Shown in pieces: positions 1 through 7,592 of a stretch of 43,203 nucleotides of DNA (positions within the stretch are counted from its first letter, which is position 1; each line of letters opens with the position of its first letter). A program made the translations under genes and the position numbers. The notes beneath the pieces are model-generated. The model saw nothing but the letters and a program-made list of their open reading frames with translations. It did not search any database and had not been told where the DNA came from. This DNA is from an uncultured Propionibacteriaceae bacterium. GTDB lineage: Bacteria > Actinomycetota > Actinomycetes > Propionibacteriales > Propionibacteriaceae. The stretch lies in the NCBI GenBank assembly GCA_936924635.1, contig CAKZHP010000127.1, forward strand, positions 1-43,203, read 5' to 3'.

Positions 1-159
1 GCCGACCAGCCCGCCGCGCAGCGCGTCGACGCGGCGGTCCACCTGCTGGGCCTGCCGTCGGTCACGGCCCGTACGCGTGACGCCATGAACGCCGCCGGCG
101 GCAGGCCGGCGGACCTCGTGGCCACCCTGCTCATCTCTCCCGACTACCTGGTGGTGTGA
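1..159 (+). CDS. DUF1800-family protein, C-terminal end (partial)
   Basis: The window opens inside a plus-strand reading frame of 52 codons that ends with TGA at 157-159. The tail reads as a helical segment closing with a motif like LLISPDYLVV, similar to the ends of DUF1800 proteins (LASPEF-type endings). DUF1800 genes normally sit directly upstream of DUF1501 genes in bacteria, and a DUF1501 gene starts 1 nt after this stop, so the assignment rests mainly on context. DUF1800 proteins are large, usually exported and of unknown function. The start and most of the gene lie outside the window. Confidence 0.6.
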   Translation, partial: ADQPAAQRVDAAVHLLGLPSVTARTRDAMNAAGGRPADLVATLLISPDYLVV

Positions 160-160
160 C

Positions 161-1405
161 ATGGCGAGGCCTCACTACGCCCCCCGACTCCCGCTCGACG
201 GCATGAACCGTCGCAACTTCCTCAGCTGCTCGGCCGGCGCCGCTGCTGCCTCGTTCGTCCTCGCCGGCGCTGCCGGGTGCACGATGCAGGACGTCGAGAA
301 GGCCGCCTCCGAGACGCCGTTGCCGTCCGGCACACCCGTGCTTGTGATGGTCACGCTGTACGGCGGCAACGACGGGCTGAACACGGTCGTCCCGTACGCC
401 GACAGCGCCTACCAGAGCGCCCGGCCCGGGCTCGCGTACGGCCACGACGAGGTGCTGACGCTCGACGACACCACCGGTCTCAACCCAGGTCTCGAGGGCA
501 TCCACGGGCTGTGGGGTCAGAAGAAGGTCGCGATCGTCCGCGGCGTCGGCTACCCCCAGCCGGACCGCTCGCACTTCCGCTCGATGGACATCTGGCAGAC
601 GGCGTCCCCGGAGCGGCCGAGCGGGTCGGGCTGGCTGGGACGCTGGCTGGACACCGCGCCCGGCACCGACGCCCTGCTCGGGCTGAACATCGGGCCGGTG
701 CTGCCGGTGCTGGCGGTGGGGGAGAGGCGCACGTTCGCCGCCCTCTCGGTGAAGGAGAACCCCAGCCAGCCGCTGGCCCAGGCCATGGCGGCGCTGGGCA
801 AGCCGGACGCGTCCGACTCCGCGGCGGCGGCAGCGGTGGCGGCGTCGTACGCGGCGCTCGGCCGGGTGCGTACGGACGTCGTGGAGCACCTTGACGAGGT
901 GAAGCTGGAGGACGAGGTCACCGCCGACGGCTCCCTGACCTCCCAGCTGCTCACGGTGGCGAAGTGCATCCAGCTGGGGGCCCCCACCCGCTGCTACTCG
1001 GTGTCCATGGGCGGGTTCGACACGCACGCGGGGGAGAAGGGCACGCAGGTGCAGCTGCTCACAATGCTCGACCAGGCGGTGACGAAGTTCCGTGCCGCGA
1101 TGGCGCCCTCGCCGCGGGCCAAGGACGTGGTGGTGGTCGTCTACTCGGAGTTCGGGCGACGCGTGAAGGCGAACTCGTCCGACGGCACCGACCACGGCAC
1201 CGCCAGCGACGTCTTCGTCATCGGCGACCGGGTCAAGCCAGGGTTCCACGGCGAGGCGCCGTCGCTCACCAAGCTGGTCGACGGCGACCTGGCCACGACC
1301 ACCGACTTCCGTTCCATCTATGGCGAGCTGGCAGCGAAGATGCTCGGCACCGACCCGGCACGGATCCTGAAGGGTGCTCCGGCGCCGCTAGGCGTGCTGG
1401 TGTGA
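161..1405 (+). CDS. DUF1501 family protein, Tat-exported, probable lipoprotein
   Basis: A 414-residue protein of the DUF1501 family, exported and of unknown biochemical role. Residues 15-40 form a twin-arginine signal (MNRRNFLS, then an Ala-rich hydrophobic stretch) ending in a lipobox-like LAGAAGC. Family landmarks include GGNDGLN near residue 68, the MGGFDTH block and the SEFGRRVKANSSDGTDHG block, resembling alkaline-phosphatase/sulfatase-type metal sites. ATG 161 lies 1 nt after the upstream stop, suggesting translational coupling. ATG 203 would place the Tat motif at the very N-terminus, as is usual in the family, and is an equally good start. DUF1800-DUF1501 pairs are widespread and probably encode a secreted two-component unit. 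Confidence 0.85.
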   Translation: MARPHYAPRLPLDGMNRRNFLSCSAGAAAASFVLAGAAGCTMQDVEKAASETPLPSGTPVLVMVTLYGGNDGLNTVVPYADSAYQSARPGLAYGHDEVLTLDDTTGLNPGLEGIHGLWGQKKVAIVRGVGYPQPDRSHFRSMDIWQTASPERPSGSGWLGRWLDTAPGTDALLGLNIGPVLPVLAVGERRTFAALSVKENPSQPLAQAMAALGKPDASDSAAAAAVAASYAALGRVRTDVVEHLDEVKLEDEVTADGSLTSQLLTVAKCIQLGAPTRCYSVSMGGFDTHAGEKGTQVQLLTMLDQAVTKFRAAMAPSPRAKDVVVVVYSEFGRRVKANSSDGTDHGTASDVFVIGDRVKPGFHGEAPSLTKLVDGDLATTTDFRSIYGELAAKMLGTDPARILKGAPAPLGVLV

Positions 1406-1422
1406 GACCGTGGAGGGCGCGG

Positions 1423-2031
1423 TCAGCCGAGCTTGAGGATCGAGTCCTTCGAGAAGACGAAGCCCCGGCCGCTGTCGTTCGTGCAGGCCATCCCGGCCTG
1501 CGTGCTGGTGCAGGTGATCCCGTTAGCGGTGACCGCGGAGCCGTACGGAAGCTCGACCTTTCTCTCGGTCACGAAGATGGCCTGGCTGGTGCACTGCAGC
1601 TTGACGTCGCCGTTCTCCAACGTGGCCATGGGCGCCTTGCTGCTCGGGTCGCTGCACTCGGGGAGCGACGGGTTGGGCTGCGGCCAGCTGCTCTGGCAAC
1701 CGGCCATGCCCTTGGCCCCGATGCCGCAGTGGAGGTTCCCGGTGGGGGAGACCCAGTAGACGCCGCGGCCGGCGCCGCCGTCCATGGTGTACGGAGCGGG
1801 GTCGACGGTCGCGCTGGACTTGCCGCCAGACGGTGAACCGGTGGCCGGTGTGCTGCTCGTGCGAGCTGCCGAGGTCGTCGCCGAGCTGGCCGGTGCGGAG
1901 CTGGCCGCCGTCGTCGGGCCGGCTGTGGGGGCGGGGGCGGTGGAGACCGGGGTCTGGGTGACGACGGTCGTGGACGAGCAGGCGGCGAGCACCAGGACGG
2001 CGCCAGCGAGGGTGGTCTTCAGAGCATCCAT
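1423..2031 (-). CDS. Secreted lipoprotein, unknown function
   Basis: A 202-residue protein. ATG 2031 gives a lipoprotein signal (MDALKTTLAGAVLVLAACSS; lipobox LAAC). A 50-60 residue low-complexity linker of Ser, Thr, Ala and Pro follows, typical of actinobacterial surface lipoproteins. The C-terminal half has six cysteines in pairs (for example LHCGIGAKGMAGC, PECSD, LQCTSQ, ITCTS, MACTND), which suggests a small disulfide-stabilised extracytoplasmic domain. The ending GFVFSKDSILKLG is seen in other short actinobacterial lipoproteins, but I cannot name a function. It lies downstream of the aldo/keto reductase on the same strand and converges on the DUF1501 gene. Confidence 0.7.
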   Translation of the reverse strand: MDALKTTLAGAVLVLAACSSTTVVTQTPVSTAPAPTAGPTTAASSAPASSATTSAARTSSTPATGSPSGGKSSATVDPAPYTMDGGAGRGVYWVSPTGNLHCGIGAKGMAGCQSSWPQPNPSLPECSDPSSKAPMATLENGDVKLQCTSQAIFVTERKVELPYGSAVTANGITCTSTQAGMACTNDSGRGFVFSKDSILKLG

Positions 2032-2093
2032 GTCACGTCCGTGTCTGGGCAGGTGTGTACGACCCTCGTGCGAGGGCTGGGAGAAGGTGCGGG

Positions 2094-2975
2094 TCACTCG
2101 GAGTCGAGCGCGGCGAGCTCCTCGGCGGTCAGCTCCAGGTCGGCGGCCTGGGCCGAGTCGGTGACCGACTCGGGACGCTTCGCCCCGGGGATCGGGATCA
2201 CCACCGGAGCCTGGGCGAGCTCCCACGCGAGGGCGACCTGCTGCGCGCTCACGCCGCGGGCGTCGGCGACCTTCTTGAACGTCGGGTGCGCCTCGGCGAG
2301 GCCCTTGGCGTCGTTGAGCCCGCCGAGCGGCGACCAGGGGAGGAATGCCAGGCCGAGCTCCACGCAGACGTCGATCTCGGGCTTGCTGCTGCGGAACTTC
2401 GGGCTGAACTGGTTCTGGACGCTGACGAGCGAGTCGCCGAGCACGGCGTGCGCGTCGCGGATCTGCTGCGGGTTGGCGTTCGACAGGCCGATCATCGCCA
2501 CCTTGCCGGAGTCGGCGATCTCCTTGAGGGTGCCGATCGTCTCCGCGTACGGGACCTTCGGGTCCGGCCGGTGGTGCTGCCACAGCGCGATCTGCTCGAT
2601 ACCGAGGCGTCGCAGGGACTCGTCCACGGCCTGCCGCAGGTGCTCGGGAGTGCTGTCGAGGTCCCAGTCGCCGCCGTCGGTGCGTACGTGGCCGCCCTTG
2701 GTCGCGAGCAGCACCCGGTCGCGGACGCCGAGCTCGTCGAGCAGCGAGGCGATCAGTTCCTCGTTCTGGCCCTGCGCGGCGGCGCCGTCGCGCCCGTGGC
2801 CGTACGCATCGGCGGTGTCGAACAGCGTGACGCCGGCGTCGAGGGCGGCGGTGACCGTGTCCAGCAGCTGCTGCCGCGGCGGCGCGCCGTCCTGGTTGAA
2901 GGTCATCAGACCCAGGCCGATCGCGCCGACCTCGTGGCGCCCGACGGTGTCGTTGCCGATAGTGCGTGTGTGCAT
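2094..2975 (-). CDS. Aldo/keto reductase family oxidoreductase
   Basis: A 293-residue TIM-barrel NADP(H)-dependent oxidoreductase, cytosolic; the substrate cannot be read from sequence. The AKR catalytic tetrad is present: Asp53 and Tyr58 in FDTADAYG, Lys93 in ATKGG and His in LWQHH (134-135). GLSN near residue 165 and the C-terminal IPIPGAKRPESV block, which binds the cofactor phosphate, are also there. ATG 2975 is preferred to upstream in-frame starts because a TAGGGT hexamer (2983-2988) lies 7 nt before it on the coding strand, predicting a leaderless mRNA, and because upstream residues are not family-like. Transcribed divergently from amt. Confidence 0.92.
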   Translation of the reverse strand: MHTRTIGNDTVGRHEVGAIGLGLMTFNQDGAPPRQQLLDTVTAALDAGVTLFDTADAYGHGRDGAAAQGQNEELIASLLDELGVRDRVLLATKGGHVRTDGGDWDLDSTPEHLRQAVDESLRRLGIEQIALWQHHRPDPKVPYAETIGTLKEIADSGKVAMIGLSNANPQQIRDAHAVLGDSLVSVQNQFSPKFRSSKPEIDVCVELGLAFLPWSPLGGLNDAKGLAEAHPTFKKVADARGVSAQQVALAWELAQAPVVIPIPGAKRPESVTDSAQAADLELTAEELAALDSE

Positions 2976-3196
2976 GTGTGCCACCCTACGGCGCGCTCGT
3001 CGGCTGGCAGCATGAGCACACCGACGCACGCTCGTCCTGCCCCTGCGTAGAGGTGGGTGCCGTTGCGGGCGTTGGGGAATGGGCCGTAGCAGGGCCGAGC
3101 CCAGAATGAACACGCCCTACTCTGCGCGTCGCATCCGTCTGTGAAGAATGGGTGTGGTTGTGGGTGCCGCGTCTGGCGCCTTCTCGCAACCAGGTC

Positions 3197-3254
3197 GTAA
3201 CGCGAACCCCTCACATCGTGACCTCGGCGTAACGGGGGAGCGGGATCGCGTAAC
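3197..3254 (+). promoter_or_regulatory. GlnR-like operator upstream of amt
   Basis: The 302-nt gap between the reductase and amt holds four GTnAC boxes: GTAAC 3197-3201, GTGAC 3218-3222, GTAAC 3229-3233 and GTAAC 3250-3254. The middle pair has the arrangement GTGAC-N6-GTAAC, which fits the GTnAC-n6-GnAAC half-site pair of the actinobacterial nitrogen regulator GlnR. The outer boxes repeat at 21-nt steps. The core pair is centred about 52 nt upstream of the amt start codon, suitable for activation. That GlnR is the protein that binds here is inference; no glnR gene is in the window. Confidence 0.55.
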
Positions 3255-3277
3255 GCGCGTCGTTGAGTCTTCAGGCC

Positions 3278-4612
3278 ATGACACCAATCGATCTCAGCGC
3301 AGGCGACACGGCCTGGGTGCTGGCAGCAGCTGGTCTGGTCCTGCTCATGACCCCTGCTCTGGCGCTGTTCTACGGCGGCATGGTCCGCGCCAACAGCACG
3401 CTCAACATGATGATGATGAGCGTCGTCACCATGGGCACCGTGGGGGTCCTATGGATCTTGTACGGGTACGGACTGACCTTCGGCGAGTCTGTCGGAGGAG
3501 TCATCGGGAACCCGTCCGGGCTGCTGGGGCTCAGCGGGATCCTTGGCCCCGACCAGGTCGTCGGCACCATTCCGACGCTGGCGTTCGCCGGCTTCCAGGC
3601 GGCGTTCGCCATCATCGCGGTCGCCCTGGTCTCCGGCGCTCTGGCTGACCGCATGACCTTCTTCTCGTGGATCGTCTTCAGCGTCTTGTGGGCGACGTTC
3701 GTGTACTTCCCGGCCGCGCACTGGGTCTTCGCCTTCGACGGCTTCGCAGCGGAGAAGGGCGGCTGGATCGCCAACACTGTGAAGGCGATCGACTTCGCGG
3801 GCGGCACGGCGATCCACATCAACGCCGGGATCGCTGCGCTCGTCATGGCGGTCATCCTCAGGCCCCGGATCGGGTTCGGCAGCAAGCCGATGCGGCCGCA
3901 CAACATGACCCTGGTGATGCTCGGCGCGGGCCTGTTGTGGTTCGGCTGGTTCGGCTTCAACGCCGGGTCAGCGCTCACCGCGGGGGTGTCTGCGGCGCAC
4001 GCGTGGGTGAACACCCTCGGCGCCGCCGCGGCGGCCATCCTGGGGTGGTTGGCGACCGAAAGGGTACGGGACGGGCATTTCACCTCCCTCGGCGCTGCAT
4101 CCGGCGCCGTCGCCGGCTTGGTGGCGATCACCCCCGCCTGCTCGTCGGTGAGCCCTCTGGGCGGGCTGGTGATTGGACTGCTCGCCGGCGTGCTGTGTGC
4201 CCTGGCGGTGGGTCTCAAGTTCCGCATCGGCGTCGACGACTCGCTAGACGTCGTCGGGGTGCACTTGGTCGGGGGGCTCGTGGGCACGCTGCTCGTCGGC
4301 CTGCTGGCGACCGACGCAGCACCGGCGGGGGTGAACGGGCTGCTGTACGGCGGGGGAGCCACCCAGCTGGTCGCCCAGGTGATCGGGGCAGTGAGCGTGA
4401 TGGTGTACTCGGCTGTGGTTACTGCCGTGATCGGCCTCGGGCTGCGCGCCGTCATGGCTGTGCGGGTCTCGGCCCAGTCCGAGCTCGATGGCATCGATCT
4501 CGGTGAGCACGCGGAGGCGGCGTACGACCTGTCGAGCGTGCGGTACACCACCTACCGCGTGACGCAGCGGCTCGTTGTCCCCTCAGAGAACAAGGAAGAG
4601 GTCCACGCATGA
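3278..4612 (+). CDS. amt: Ammonium transporter (Amt/MEP family)
   Basis: A 444-residue inner-membrane ammonium channel with about 11 transmembrane helices. The N-terminus DTAWVLAAAGLVLLMTP-LALFYGGMVR is the family signature. The conserved Asp and first pore His lie in DFAGGTAIHINAG, and the second pore His in VGVHLVGGLVG; these form the twin-His conduction site. ATG 3278 is chosen over TTG 3263 because family members begin just before DTAWVL; no clear Shine-Dalgarno is seen, so the mRNA may be leaderless. The stop overlaps the glnK start by 4 nt (ATGA), so both genes form one operon, the usual arrangement for a channel and the PII protein that gates it. Confidence 0.95.
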   Translation: MTPIDLSAGDTAWVLAAAGLVLLMTPALALFYGGMVRANSTLNMMMMSVVTMGTVGVLWILYGYGLTFGESVGGVIGNPSGLLGLSGILGPDQVVGTIPTLAFAGFQAAFAIIAVALVSGALADRMTFFSWIVFSVLWATFVYFPAAHWVFAFDGFAAEKGGWIANTVKAIDFAGGTAIHINAGIAALVMAVILRPRIGFGSKPMRPHNMTLVMLGAGLLWFGWFGFNAGSALTAGVSAAHAWVNTLGAAAAAILGWLATERVRDGHFTSLGAASGAVAGLVAITPACSSVSPLGGLVIGLLAGVLCALAVGLKFRIGVDDSLDVVGVHLVGGLVGTLLVGLLATDAAPAGVNGLLYGGGATQLVAQVIGAVSVMVYSAVVTAVIGLGLRAVMAVRVSAQSELDGIDLGEHAEAAYDLSSVRYTTYRVTQRLVVPSENKEEVHA

Positions 4613-4947
4613 AGCTGGTCACGGCGGTCGTTCAGCCGCAGAAGCTCACCGACGTGCAGATCGCGCTGGTACGCCACGGTATCCAGGGGATGACGGTGTC
4701 CGAGGTCTCGGGCTATGCCCGCCAACACGGCCACAAGGAGGTTTACCGGGGCGAGGAGATGACCATCGACTTCGTCCTCAAGGTGAGGATCGAGGTGCTG
4801 TGCGCAGACGAGGACGCAGCCGAGATCGTGGGGATGATCGCAGCGTCGGGGCGCACAGGCGAGATCGGCGACGGCAAGATCTGGGTCACCACCATCGACC
4901 AGGTGGTACGCATCCGGACAGGCGAGCGCGACGCTGAGGCTGTCTGA
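4609..4947 (+). CDS. glnK: PII nitrogen regulatory protein GlnK lacking Tyr51
   Basis: A 112-residue PII signal protein; PII trimers bind ATP/ADP and 2-oxoglutarate and plug the Amt pore through the T-loop. The fold signatures are present: MKLVTAVVQP at the start, GMTVSEVSGY (27-36), and GRTGEIGDGKIWV followed by RIRTGE near the C-terminus. A Shine-Dalgarno (GGAAGAGG) precedes ATG 4609. The T-loop reads GHKEVYRGEEMTIDF: Tyr46 is kept, but position 51, the Tyr that is uridylylated in E. coli and adenylylated in Streptomyces and Corynebacterium, is Met. Gln also replaces the usual Lys at position 9. No glnD gene follows, although amt-glnK-glnD is the common actinobacterial operon. Regulation may therefore rest on effector binding alone. 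Confidence 0.94.
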   Translation: MKLVTAVVQPQKLTDVQIALVRHGIQGMTVSEVSGYARQHGHKEVYRGEEMTIDFVLKVRIEVLCADEDAAEIVGMIAASGRTGEIGDGKIWVTTIDQVVRIRTGERDAEAV

Positions 4948-5119
4948 GCGAGCCGTCCGGCAGGTCGCTCGGGCACGTCCTCGTCGGCTCGATCCTCCCC
5001 AGGTGCCGAGGGCAACACACCAGCGAGTGATCTCACAGGAGGAGGCGGTGGCGGGTGTGGCTCGTCGTGAGGCTGACCGTAGGCTGAGTCACGTTGCCTG
5101 GGCTCGCCGAAGCGAGGTG

Positions 5120-5668
5120 TCAGGGCCGTTCGACGGTGGTCTGAAGAATCGTCAGGGACGGCTGCTGGGGGGTGGAGCCGAAACCGAACCCGGGCTCGGG
5201 AACAACGGGGGAGAGCGGCCCCAGATCGGCGTCCGACCAGATCGCGGTGAGGCTCGCGACGGCGATCAAGTCGCGGGCGCCGTACCACTCTCGTCGGCCG
5301 TGACCGGCCGTCCCGTACGTGCCCACGCCCGGCAGGATGCGTCTGGCTAGCGGATCCACCGCCTCGGCGAAGCGGGTCGTACGGGCAAGTGGCCCCGGCA
5401 CTAGTCGTAGCAGCCAGCCAAGGGTGCGCCGACGCCCGAGCCGTACATGCATCCGCAGCCGCCCGGCCGAGACCGTCAGCGACCTTGGGCCGCTGACCAC
5501 CCTGACGTCGGTCACCGTGACCTCGTCGAAGGTGTAGGTCTGCTGGACGAAGTCGGCCACCTCGTGCGACGGGGCCAACAGCTGGCGCCGACCGTCGGCG
5601 TGAGCGACGAACACGTCGGCGAACGACCCGTACGGCGAGGTGTGCCAGTTGCCCACTACGAACCGCAT
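5120..5668 (-). CDS. Conserved hypothetical protein, N-terminus probably lost to a frameshift
   Basis: The 182-residue frame from ATG 5668 contains GNWHTSPYGSFADVFV, HADGRRQLLAP and VADFVQQTYTFDEV. This pattern resembles a conserved actinobacterial family of unknown function (recalled, not searched). The same frame stays open upstream of the ATG with protein-like content (RERFIGSILGVGTTSG) but has no ATG, GTG or TTG. A start ATG in another frame at 5756 reads MTTPQGEG and stops at 5730-5732. A one-base change near 5732-5738 would fuse them into a normal N-terminus, so either a frameshift or a sequence error is likely. The 170 nt between glnK and this gene hold no recognisable gene. Confidence 0.6.
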   Translation of the reverse strand: MRFVVGNWHTSPYGSFADVFVAHADGRRQLLAPSHEVADFVQQTYTFDEVTVTDVRVVSGPRSLTVSAGRLRMHVRLGRRRTLGWLLRLVPGPLARTTRFAEAVDPLARRILPGVGTYGTAGHGRREWYGARDLIAVASLTAIWSDADLGPLSPVVPEPGFGFGSTPQQPSLTILQTTVERP

Positions 5669-5899
5669 CCCCGAGGTCGTGCCGACCCCGAGGATGCTCC
5701 CGATGAATCGCTCGCGGACCGCTATCTCGTCAGCCTTCGCCCTGGGGTGTAGTCATGGATGAACATAACCCGAGACCGCAGATGTCACGCCCTGCGCACC
5801 GGCCTAATGTGGCTGGGGGATGCTGAAAGAGGCTGGCTTGATCGGCGTGTCGCGAGGCTCGGACCGACCGGTTCGTCGCGGGTGGGGCGCAACTCCCCG

Positions 5900-5927
5900 T
5901 GGATGTCATAATGTCCCTTATCGGACA
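5900..5927 (+). other. dif-like XerC/XerD site candidate beside vapBC
   Basis: A 28-nt element of two 11-nt arms around a 6-nt centre: GGATGTCATAA, TGTCCC, TTATCGGACAA. The inner arm ends (CATAA and TTAT) and the spacing match the dif layout. By hand comparison with E. coli dif about 16 of 28 positions agree, including CATAATGT and TTAT. It ends 5 nt before the vapC stop codon. An alternative reading is a short hairpin (TGTCC 5911-5915 with GGACA 5922-5926) serving as a vapBC terminator. The 264 nt upstream of the conserved hypothetical gene hold nothing else I recognise. Confidence 0.3.
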
Positions 5928-5932
5928 AGAGG

Positions 5933-6307
5933 TCAGGCTGGAGCCACCCGCACGTCGTACGCCTCGAACCTTCGATCTGCTGTGACGAGCAGCAGGTCAC
6001 GGCGGAGCGCCTGGGCGATCAGCATCCGGTCGAACGGATCGTCATGGTGACGCGGCAAGGACCCGGCGGCGAGCCCGTCCTCGGCGGTGATCGGCAGCTC
6101 GTCGAAACCTTGGGCGGTCAGAGCCTCCGTGAGTCCGACGGGCATGCTCAGCTTGCCGAGCGCAGCCTTGATGGACATCTCCCACGCCGAGACGGCTGAG
6201 ACGTACACCTGTGAGTCGCGGCCGATGAGCTCTCGGTGGCTATGGGCCAGCCGGTCGTCGTCAGCCAGCCACCACAGCACGATGTGGGTGTCCAGGAGCA
6301 GGTTCAT
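5933..6307 (-). CDS. vapC: VapC-family PIN-domain toxin ribonuclease
   Basis: A 124-residue PIN-domain protein, the usual VapC size. The acidic metal-binding residues of PIN nucleases are in place: Asp6 (LLLDTHIVLWWL), Glu43 (AVSAWEMSIK), Asp93 (HHDDPFDRMLIAQA) and Asp111 (VTADRRF). VapC toxins cleave specific RNAs, often tRNA or rRNA, when the antitoxin is degraded; the target here is unknown. The start ATG overlaps the antitoxin stop by 4 nt, so toxin translation is coupled to the antitoxin. The order antitoxin then toxin on the minus strand is canonical. Confidence 0.92.
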   Translation of the reverse strand: MNLLLDTHIVLWWLADDDRLAHSHRELIGRDSQVYVSAVSAWEMSIKAALGKLSMPVGLTEALTAQGFDELPITAEDGLAAGSLPRHHDDPFDRMLIAQALRRDLLLVTADRRFEAYDVRVAPA

Positions 6308-6534
6308 CGGGCGAAGGCCTCGATGACCTCCGGTGAGGTCTCGTCGAAGTCGTCCGCCATCACCACCTGCCCGGCCCAGACACCGGGCTGGCGCGACCGG
6401 GTGGCCTCCAGCGAGGTCAAGCGAGCGACCGGCTTGCCGGCTCGGGCGATCACCACCTCCTCGCCGGCCTCCACGGCTTCCAGGAGGCGTGAGAGATGGG
6501 TCTTGGCCTCGTGCACGTTGACGGTGCGGCTCAT
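6304..6534 (-). CDS. vapB: Phd/YefM-type antitoxin of the vapBC pair
   Basis: A 76-residue antitoxin. The N-terminal MSRTVNVHEAKTHLSRLLEAVEAGEEVVIARAGKPVARL is a Phd/YefM DNA-binding fold; residues after about 50 (acidic, DDFDETSPEVIEAFAR) would form the toxin-neutralising tail. ATG 6534 is chosen over the upstream TTG 6564 because a complete promoter (TTGACT, 17-nt spacer, GACAAT) ends 6 nt before ATG 6534, which would then be the first transcribed codon, and because the family begins with this motif. It likely represses its own promoter through the palindrome between -35 and -10. Confidence 0.9.
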   Translation of the reverse strand: MSRTVNVHEAKTHLSRLLEAVEAGEEVVIARAGKPVARLTSLEATRSRQPGVWAGQVVMADDFDETSPEVIEAFAR

Positions 6535-6540
6535 GCTCTC

Positions 6541-6569
6541 ATTGTCGGGACTAGACTTAGTCAAGTCAA
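6541..6569 (-). promoter_or_regulatory. vapBC promoter with embedded operator
   Basis: On the minus strand TTGACT (6569-6564) and GACAAT (6546-6541) are separated by exactly 17 nt, a good sigma-70-type promoter. Transcription starting 7 nt downstream would begin at the antitoxin ATG (6534), a leaderless mRNA. The spacer contains the interrupted palindrome GACTA-N4-TAGTC (6549-6562), a likely binding site for the antitoxin or toxin-antitoxin complex. A second, overlapping TTGACT lies 5 nt downstream. Confidence 0.6.
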
Positions 6570-6635
6570 GACGTGGCCCGGCTGTGGCGAGACGATGGCG
6601 GCTCTCCCCCGCCAGCGTCCGTAGGCTCGACCACT

Positions 6636-7592
6636 GTGACCAAGTCCTCCGTCAAGCCTGCCCTCGCACCCCGGGCGCCGGCATGGGCCCTTCCCACCGC
6701 CGTGGTCGGGGGTCTTCTGGGCGCCGTGCAGGCCCGGATCAACGGCGAGCTCGCCGTGCAGATCCATGACGGTTTCACCGCGGCCGTGATCTCGTTCGGC
6801 TCAGGACTGGTCATCCTGCTGGTGATCCTCGCTGTGAACCGCCGGATGCGGCAGCGCACCGTGGCGTTCGTGAGGGATCTGCGCACCGGGGTCTTCCCGT
6901 GGCCCATGGCGCTCGGTGGCCTCGGTGGTGCGTTGTTCGTGCTAGCGCAGGGCCTGACCGTGTCGTTGCTCGGCGTCGCGCTGTTCATCGTGTGCGCAGT
7001 CGCCGGCCAGACGGTCACGGGGCTGGCCGTGGACCGCGTGGGTCTGGGCCCGGGCGGCGTACGCCCCCTGACCACCCCCCGGGTGGTCGGCGCGGGCCTC
7101 ATGGTCGTGGCCGCCGGACTGGCCATGTCGTCCGGCGTACGGACCGACGTGCCGGTCCTGGGGCTTGTGCTGCCGATGCTCGCCGGCGTCGCGCTGGGTG
7201 TGCAGGCAGCCATCAACGGCCGCGTCACCCAGGCGAGCGGCACCTTCCTTGTGGCGACGCTCGTCAACTTCGTGGTCGGCATGGTCGCCCTGGTCACGGC
7301 GGCGGCCGTCCATGCTCTCGTCGCCAGTGGCCCGGGACGGCTGCCGAGCAATCCCCTCCTGTACCTCGGTGGCGCCATCGGGGTCCTGTTCATCTCCGTG
7401 GCGTCCTATCTCGCCGAGCCGCTCGGCGTCCTCACCCTCGCCATGGCCACCATCGCGGGCCAGATCGTCGGGTCCGTGGCACTGGACGCCCTCTCCCCCG
7501 GGCACCACCTCTCCCTGATGACCGTGGCCGGGGCAGCCCTCACCCTGGTCGCGGCCGTCATCACCGCCGGCGTGCGGAGCCGGGTCGCCTAG
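6636..7592 (+). CDS. DMT-superfamily transporter, YdcZ/DUF606 type
   Basis: A 318-residue membrane protein made of two homologous halves, each of about five helices. GLLGAVQARINGELAVQI near the start and GVALGVQAAINGRVTQASG in the second half are the repeated DUF606 motif. Members are predicted exporters of small molecules; the substrate is unknown. GTG 6636 is preferred because TAGGCT (6622-6627) lies 8 nt upstream, as in other leaderless genes of this window; an in-frame ATG at 6573 would add 21 non-membrane residues. It is divergent from vapBC, with only about 100 nt between the starts. Confidence 0.85.
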   Translation: MTKSSVKPALAPRAPAWALPTAVVGGLLGAVQARINGELAVQIHDGFTAAVISFGSGLVILLVILAVNRRMRQRTVAFVRDLRTGVFPWPMALGGLGGALFVLAQGLTVSLLGVALFIVCAVAGQTVTGLAVDRVGLGPGGVRPLTTPRVVGAGLMVVAAGLAMSSGVRTDVPVLGLVLPMLAGVALGVQAAINGRVTQASGTFLVATLVNFVVGMVALVTAAAVHALVASGPGRLPSNPLLYLGGAIGVLFISVASYLAEPLGVLTLAMATIAGQIVGSVALDALSPGHHLSLMTVAGAALTLVAAVITAGVRSRVA

